Assembly: GCA_947165505.1 (NCBI GenBank)
Contig: CAMVAT010000002.1
Location: 1-64,000, forward strand
Reading direction: 5' to 3'
Length of the DNA stretch: 64,000 bases
From: an uncultured Prevotellaceae bacterium
GTDB lineage: Bacteria > Bacteroidota > Bacteroidia > Bacteroidales > Bacteroidaceae
The position numbers were made by a program, and so were the translations under genes. Below are positions 61,407-64,000 of the stretch, one piece after another (within the stretch, counting starts at the first letter, position 1; each line of letters starts with the position of its first letter). The notes beneath the pieces are model-generated. The model searched no databases and had not been told where the DNA came from. It saw only the letters and a program-made list of their open reading frames with translations.

Positions 61407-61560
61407 AAGGTTGGCTGCGCCTCAACAAAAAAATAAAAAAACTTCTCTTTTTATTTTGTTTTGTCTTCGGCTTGCACTACCTTTCGATAAGGTAGGCTGC
61501 GCCTCAACAAAAAAAAAATTGTTTTTTATTTTGTTTTGTCTTCGGCTTGCACTACCTTTG
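61407..61560. repeat. Two tandem palindromic repeats ahead of proS
   Basis: Units 61407-61485 and 61489-61560 share GGCTGCGCCTCAACAAAA at the left and TTTTGTCTTCGGCTTGCAC plus TACCTTT at the right; these ends are imperfect inverted copies and the core is an A/T hairpin. The unit design parallels the 12-kb and 39-kb repeats. The + frame open through here is repeat-derived. The rest of the 61204-61589 gap holds only A/T-rich DNA and the OmpA-family promoter. Confidence 0.85.
61530..61560 (+). promoter_or_regulatory. Repeat-borne promoter of proS
   Basis: TTTG 61530-61533, 19 nt, TACCTTTG 61553-61560. The leader to ATG 61590 is ~22 nt. The first unit carries the same boxes with a changed last base (TACCTTTC, 61478-61485). 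Confidence 0.75.
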
Positions 61561-61589
61561 CACGGCAAAAATAAATCCTAACATATCAA

Positions 61590-63071
61590 ATGGCAAAAGA
61601 ATTAAAAGATTTGACCAAGCGTGCAGACAACTATAGTCAGTGGTACAACGACTTGGTGGTGAAAGCCGACATGGCCGAGCAATCGGCTGTGCGCGGTTGT
61701 ATGGTCATTAAGCCCTATGGTTACGCCATCTGGGAGAAGATGCAACAGCAGTTGGACAAGATGTTTAAGGAGACAGGTGTGCAGAACGCCTATTTCCCAT
61801 TGTTGATACCCAAGTCATTCCTCTCACGCGAAGCCGAGCACGTGGAAGGGTTTGCCAAGGAGTGCGCCGTGGTGACTCATTACCGCTTGCGCGCCAAAGA
61901 TGACAAAAGCGGCGTTGAGGTCGATCCCGGAGCCCGTCTGGAGGAGGAGCTGATTATCCGCCCCACCTCTGAGACCATCATCTGGAACACGTATAAGAAC
62001 TGGATACACTCATGGCGCGACCTGCCCCTGATGTGCAACCAATGGTGCAACGTGATGCGCTGGGAGATGCGCACGCGCCCGTTCCTCCGCACATCTGAGT
62101 TTTTGTGGCAGGAGGGCCACACCGCCCATGCCACCCGCGAGGAGGCCGAGGCCGAGGCACAAAAGATGCTGAAGGTATATGCCGAGTTCGCTGAGAAATG
62201 GATGGCAGTGCCTGTGGTGCAAGGTGTGAAGAGCGAGACGGAGCGTTTTGCCGGCGCCCTCGACACATATACCATCGAGGCGATGATGCAAGACGGCAAG
62301 GCACTGCAGAGTGGCACCAGTCATTTCCTCGGACAGAACTTCGCCAAAGCTTTCGACGTCACCTTCTTAAATAAAGAGAACAAGCCCGAATTGGTGTGGG
62401 CTACCTCATGGGGCGTATCCACACGCCTGATCGGCGCGCTGATCATGACGCACTCCGACGACAACGGTCTGGTATTGCCTCCGCGCCTGGCTCCGATTCA
62501 GGTGGTCATCATACCCATCACAAAAGGTGCAGAGCAGTTGGCTGCCATCACCGAGCGCCTGACACCGATCATCAACGAACTGCGTGCCGCAGGCATCAGC
62601 GTGAAGTATGACGATGCCGACAACAAGCGTCCCGGATTTAAGTTCGCCGACTACGAGCTGAAAGGCGTGCCCGTGCGTCTGGTCATGGGTGGCCGCGATT
62701 TAGAGAATGGCACCTTAGAGATCATGCGCCGCGACACCTTGGAGAAAGAGACCGTCAGCATCGACGGCATTGTGGAGCGTGTGGAGAAGCTGCTTGAAGA
62801 GATTCAGCAAAACATCTTCGAGAAGGCCCGCAAATGGCGCGATGAGCGCATCTATGAGTGCGACAACTACGAAGAGTTTAAAGAGCGCGTGAAGGATGGC
62901 GGCTTCTTCCTCTGCCACTGGGACGGCACCGCCGAGACAGAGGCGAAGATCAAGGAAGAGACGCAGGCTACCATCCGTTGCGTGCCGTTCGGCGTGGAGC
63001 AGACGCCCGGCATTGACATGGTGAGTGGCAAACCTGCCACCAAACGGGTCATCATCGCACGGAGCTATTGA
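61590..63071 (+). CDS. proS: Prolyl-tRNA synthetase (archaeal/eukaryote-like type)
   Basis: 493 residues. Class II motifs: '[20 protein letters not shown]' region, '[36 protein letters not shown]' region (motif 2), '[16 protein letters not shown]', '[18 protein letters not shown]', motif 3 '[15 protein letters not shown]'. The absence of the bacterial insertion domain and the C-terminal zinc-like module ('[19 protein letters not shown]') place it in the ProRS type 3 group. It charges tRNA-Pro. Repeat-borne promoter before it, strong terminator after. Confidence 0.98.
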   Translation: MAKELKDLTKRADNYSQWYNDLVVKADMAEQSAVRGCMVIKPYGYAIWEKMQQQLDKMFKETGVQNAYFPLLIPKSFLSREAEHVEGFAKECAVVTHYRLRAKDDKSGVEVDPGARLEEELIIRPTSETIIWNTYKNWIHSWRDLPLMCNQWCNVMRWEMRTRPFLRTSEFLWQEGHTAHATREEAEAEAQKMLKVYAEFAEKWMAVPVVQGVKSETERFAGALDTYTIEAMMQDGKALQSGTSHFLGQNFAKAFDVTFLNKENKPELVWATSWGVSTRLIGALIMTHSDDNGLVLPPRLAPIQVVIIPITKGAEQLAAITERLTPIINELRAAGISVKYDDADNKRPGFKFADYELKGVPVRLVMGGRDLENGTLEIMRRDTLEKETVSIDGIVERVEKLLEEIQQNIFEKARKWRDERIYECDNYEEFKERVKDGGFFLCHWDGTAETEAKIKEETQATIRCVPFGVEQTPGIDMVSGKPATKRVIIARSY

Positions 63072-63100
63072 TCATTCCGTGAGTGAATGGCACATTCGAT

Positions 63101-63134
63101 AAACGGACAGGGCATCACGCCCTGTCCGTTTTTT
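63101..63134 (+). terminator. Rho-independent terminator of proS
   Basis: A perfect 13-bp stem (63101-63113 with 63119-63131), 5-nt loop and a run of six T. Confidence 0.95.
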
Positions 63135-63196
63135 CGGTATCGCATTGCAAGATGATCATGCGTGCACTACGAAAATCTCAAAATATGGATAAAAAA

Positions 63197-63228
63197 TTTG
63201 GTGATACGGCGAAAAAGATGTAATTTTG
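63197..63228 (+). promoter_or_regulatory. Promoter of the tRNA-Arg gene
   Basis: TTTG 63197-63200, 20 nt, TAATTTTG 63221-63228. The mature tRNA begins at 63242, so the 5' leader is about 7 nt. Confidence 0.8.
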
Positions 63229-63241
63229 CAGCCGATTTGGA

Positions 63242-63315
63242 GGTCTCGTAGCTCAGCTGGATAGAGCAACTGCCTTCTAAGCAGTAGGTCTTGGGTTCGA
63301 GTCCCAACGAGATCA
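63242..63315 (+). tRNA. tRNA-Arg (anticodon TCT)
   Basis: 74 nt that fold fully: acceptor GGTCTCG/CGAGATC (one G-U), D arm GCTC/GAGC, anticodon stem ACTGC/GCAGT with loop CTTCTAA, variable AGGTC, T stem TTGGG/CCCAA with TTCGAGT loop, discriminator A. CCA is not encoded. Reads AGA/AGG codons. It has its own promoter and terminator. A degenerate copy of its T-arm region lies 84 nt downstream. Confidence 0.98.
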
Positions 63316-63318
63316 CTG

Positions 63319-63345
63319 AAACTCCTCTACTCCAGGGGAGTTTTT
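63319..63345 (+). terminator. Terminator of the tRNA-Arg gene
   Basis: AAACTCC/GGAGTTT stem extended by a G-U and a G-C pair (63319-63327 with 63335-63343), 7-nt loop, then T5. Confidence 0.8.
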
Positions 63346-63353
63346 CTTTTTCC

Positions 63354-63401
63354 CCCACCAAAGCGCATCAGGTCTTGGGGACGAGTCCCACCAAAGCGCA
63401 T
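63354..63401. repeat. 33-bp direct repeat containing a tRNA T-arm fragment
   Basis: CCCACCAAAGCGCAT occurs at 63354-63368 and 63387-63401, a 33-bp period. Between them 63370-63390 matches 63286-63306 of the tRNA (variable and T arm) at 19 of 21 bases, differing only in the T loop (GGAC for GTTC). It cannot fold as a tRNA. Confidence 0.8.
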
Positions 63402-63402
63402 G

Positions 63403-63837
63403 TCAGAATGTGCAAATGCCATCCCAGCGCATCATATCGGCGCGCACATACCCCGTCTTTCCGTCAATGCTGATTTTATACCATCCTTTTACTTTGCCCA
63501 GACACTCATAGGGCTCAGGCAAGTCCTCACAATCTGGAATCTTAGCGATGACGTCCGCTTTTACCGATGGCCCTTTCCGCACATTGATATCACCCGAACG
63601 GTCGGGATGCCTGTACACGATGCCCTGTCCGTTCTCAGCACGATAGGTCACCACTCGCAACCCGTCCTTAGGCACATCCACATCCTCTTGCGTGGATACG
63701 GTATAGGTTGCTGCGTTGGTCTTCACCAGTCTTCCCACTACCTCACCTTTGGCATCCACCACCATTTTCATACTTTGGGCATGCAGGCCGGCACACGCCA
63801 GAGCCACGGCAGCCAATAACAATACGATTCTCTTCAT
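63403..63837 (-). CDS. Exported bacterial SH3-domain protein
   Basis: 144 residues; signal peptide ends near 'GLHAQ' (21). A small beta segment (~25-65) is followed by a bacterial SH3 domain at ~82-138: 'GDINVRKGPSVKADVIAKI' (the 'N-V-R-x-G-P' signature) and 'GWYKISIDGKTGYVRADMM'. SH3b domains bind cell-wall peptides. It ends 2 nt past the tRNA-fragment repeat, and it lies 35 nt downstream of the partial gene at the window edge, same strand. Confidence 0.88.
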   Translation of the reverse strand: MKRIVLLLAAVALACAGLHAQSMKMVVDAKGEVVGRLVKTNAATYTVSTQEDVDVPKDGLRVVTYRAENGQGIVYRHPDRSGDINVRKGPSVKADVIAKIPDCEDLPEPYECLGKVKGWYKISIDGKTGYVRADMMRWDGICTF

Positions 63838-63872
63838 ATTCTATGTGTTATTATTATTCAATTAAACAGTAC

Positions 63873-64000
63873 TTATTTCCATTTGACCATAATATCAGAG
63901 AGCGACTTGGCAGGGGTCTTGCTGAGCTTGTTGATAAAATCGAGTGCTTCTTTCTCATCGTAAGCCTCGCCAAGGTCGTTGACAAAGGATTTCTTGTTGT
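63873..64000 (-). CDS. 3' end of an unidentified gene, running off the window
   Basis: The last 41 codons are visible: '...SFVNDLGEAYDEKEAL' then 'DFINKLSKTPAKSLSDIMVKWK' and a stop at 63875-63873. Helical and charged; I do not recognise the family. The frame remains open to the window edge and codon use fits the neighbours. Too short for a function call. The SH3 gene follows after 35 nt, so the two are probably one transcript. Confidence 0.6.
   Translation of the reverse strand, partial: NKKSFVNDLGEAYDEKEALDFINKLSKTPAKSLSDIMVKWK

Noticed and set aside
61354..61581. 75-codon + strand open frame upstream of proS
   Set aside because: Encoded by the two repeat units, internally duplicated, and runs through the proS promoter. 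No homologous protein pattern.
63370..63390. A second tRNA gene after tRNA-Arg
   Set aside because: Only the variable/T-arm segment is present; acceptor, D and anticodon arms are missing.

Overview
The window looks like chromosomal DNA of a Bacteroidales bacterium, most likely Prevotellaceae (Prevotella/Segatella-like). Supporting signs are the Bacteroidetes promoter form (TTTG, 19-20 nt spacer, TAnnTTTG) ahead of many genes, weak Shine-Dalgarno sequences, type IX-like C-terminal sorting tails, a DUF4296 lipoprotein, a Rho factor with a long acidic insertion, a lysine-type SerA, a hisG-hisD-hisC cluster and the ileS-dksA-like-lspA cluster. No phage, insertion sequence, CRISPR array or rRNA is visible. 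One tRNA-Arg(TCT) lies near the right end.

Layout. 1-2.9 kb: small + strand enzymes (VOC, cupin, a Cys-rich protein, two GNAT acetyltransferases). 2.9-6.5 kb: secreted esterase and GH3 beta-glucosidase for plant glycans. 6.8-12.1 kb: rho, a large TPR protein and a substrate-binding lipoprotein. 12.1-14.1 kb: tandem promoter-bearing repeats, an AraC regulator divergent from a ferritin-like gene, and a tiny winged-helix gene. 14.2-17.6 kb: radA, queC, pgk. 17.7-22.5 kb (- strand): fur-purA-hisS-truncated pectin esterase-rubrerythrin. 22.6-26.6 kb: serC-serA-DUF1015 and yigZ. 26.7-33.3 kb: DEAD-box helicase, two paralogous exported repeat proteins, gyrA. 33.5-36.8 kb: envelope module (sorting-tail protein, L,D-transpeptidase, ECF sigma, anti-sigma, Spy-like protein). 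36.9-40.5 kb: RNase Z, lipoprotein, mazG, MltF-like transglycosylase. 40.6-43.8 kb: hisG-hisD-hisC. 44.0-51.5 kb: secreted glycan-binding-like protein, C69 and M23 peptidases, nadC, small conserved gene, DUF4296, lspA, DksA-like. 51.6-61.2 kb: ileS, GH25 lysozyme, serB, UvrD/PcrA helicase, mtgA, OmpA-family lipoprotein. 61.4-64 kb: a second promoter-repeat locus, proS, tRNA-Arg, an SH3 protein and a partial gene.

Most of this is ordinary housekeeping: amino-acid synthesis (serine from serA/serC/serB; part of histidine), tRNA charging (hisS, ileS, proS) and wall remodelling (L,D-transpeptidase, MltF-like, M23, GH25, MtgA). The most unusual signal is non-coding. Imperfect-palindrome repeats of about 70-78 bp recur at 12.1, 39.2 and 61.4 kb. 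Each complete unit carries TTTG-N19-TA(A/C)CTTT(G), and at each locus the unit nearest a gene points at a start codon 22-30 nt away (11153-12073 gene, mazG, proS). Two copies 27 kb apart differ at 1 of 74 bases. This looks like a dispersed, promoter-supplying repeat family. Other points are a truncated esterase with a pectinesterase stump, a 21-bp-phased direct repeat likely to be an AraC operator, promoter placement implying leaderless mRNAs for queC and araC, and a tRNA T-arm duplicate beside the tRNA gene.
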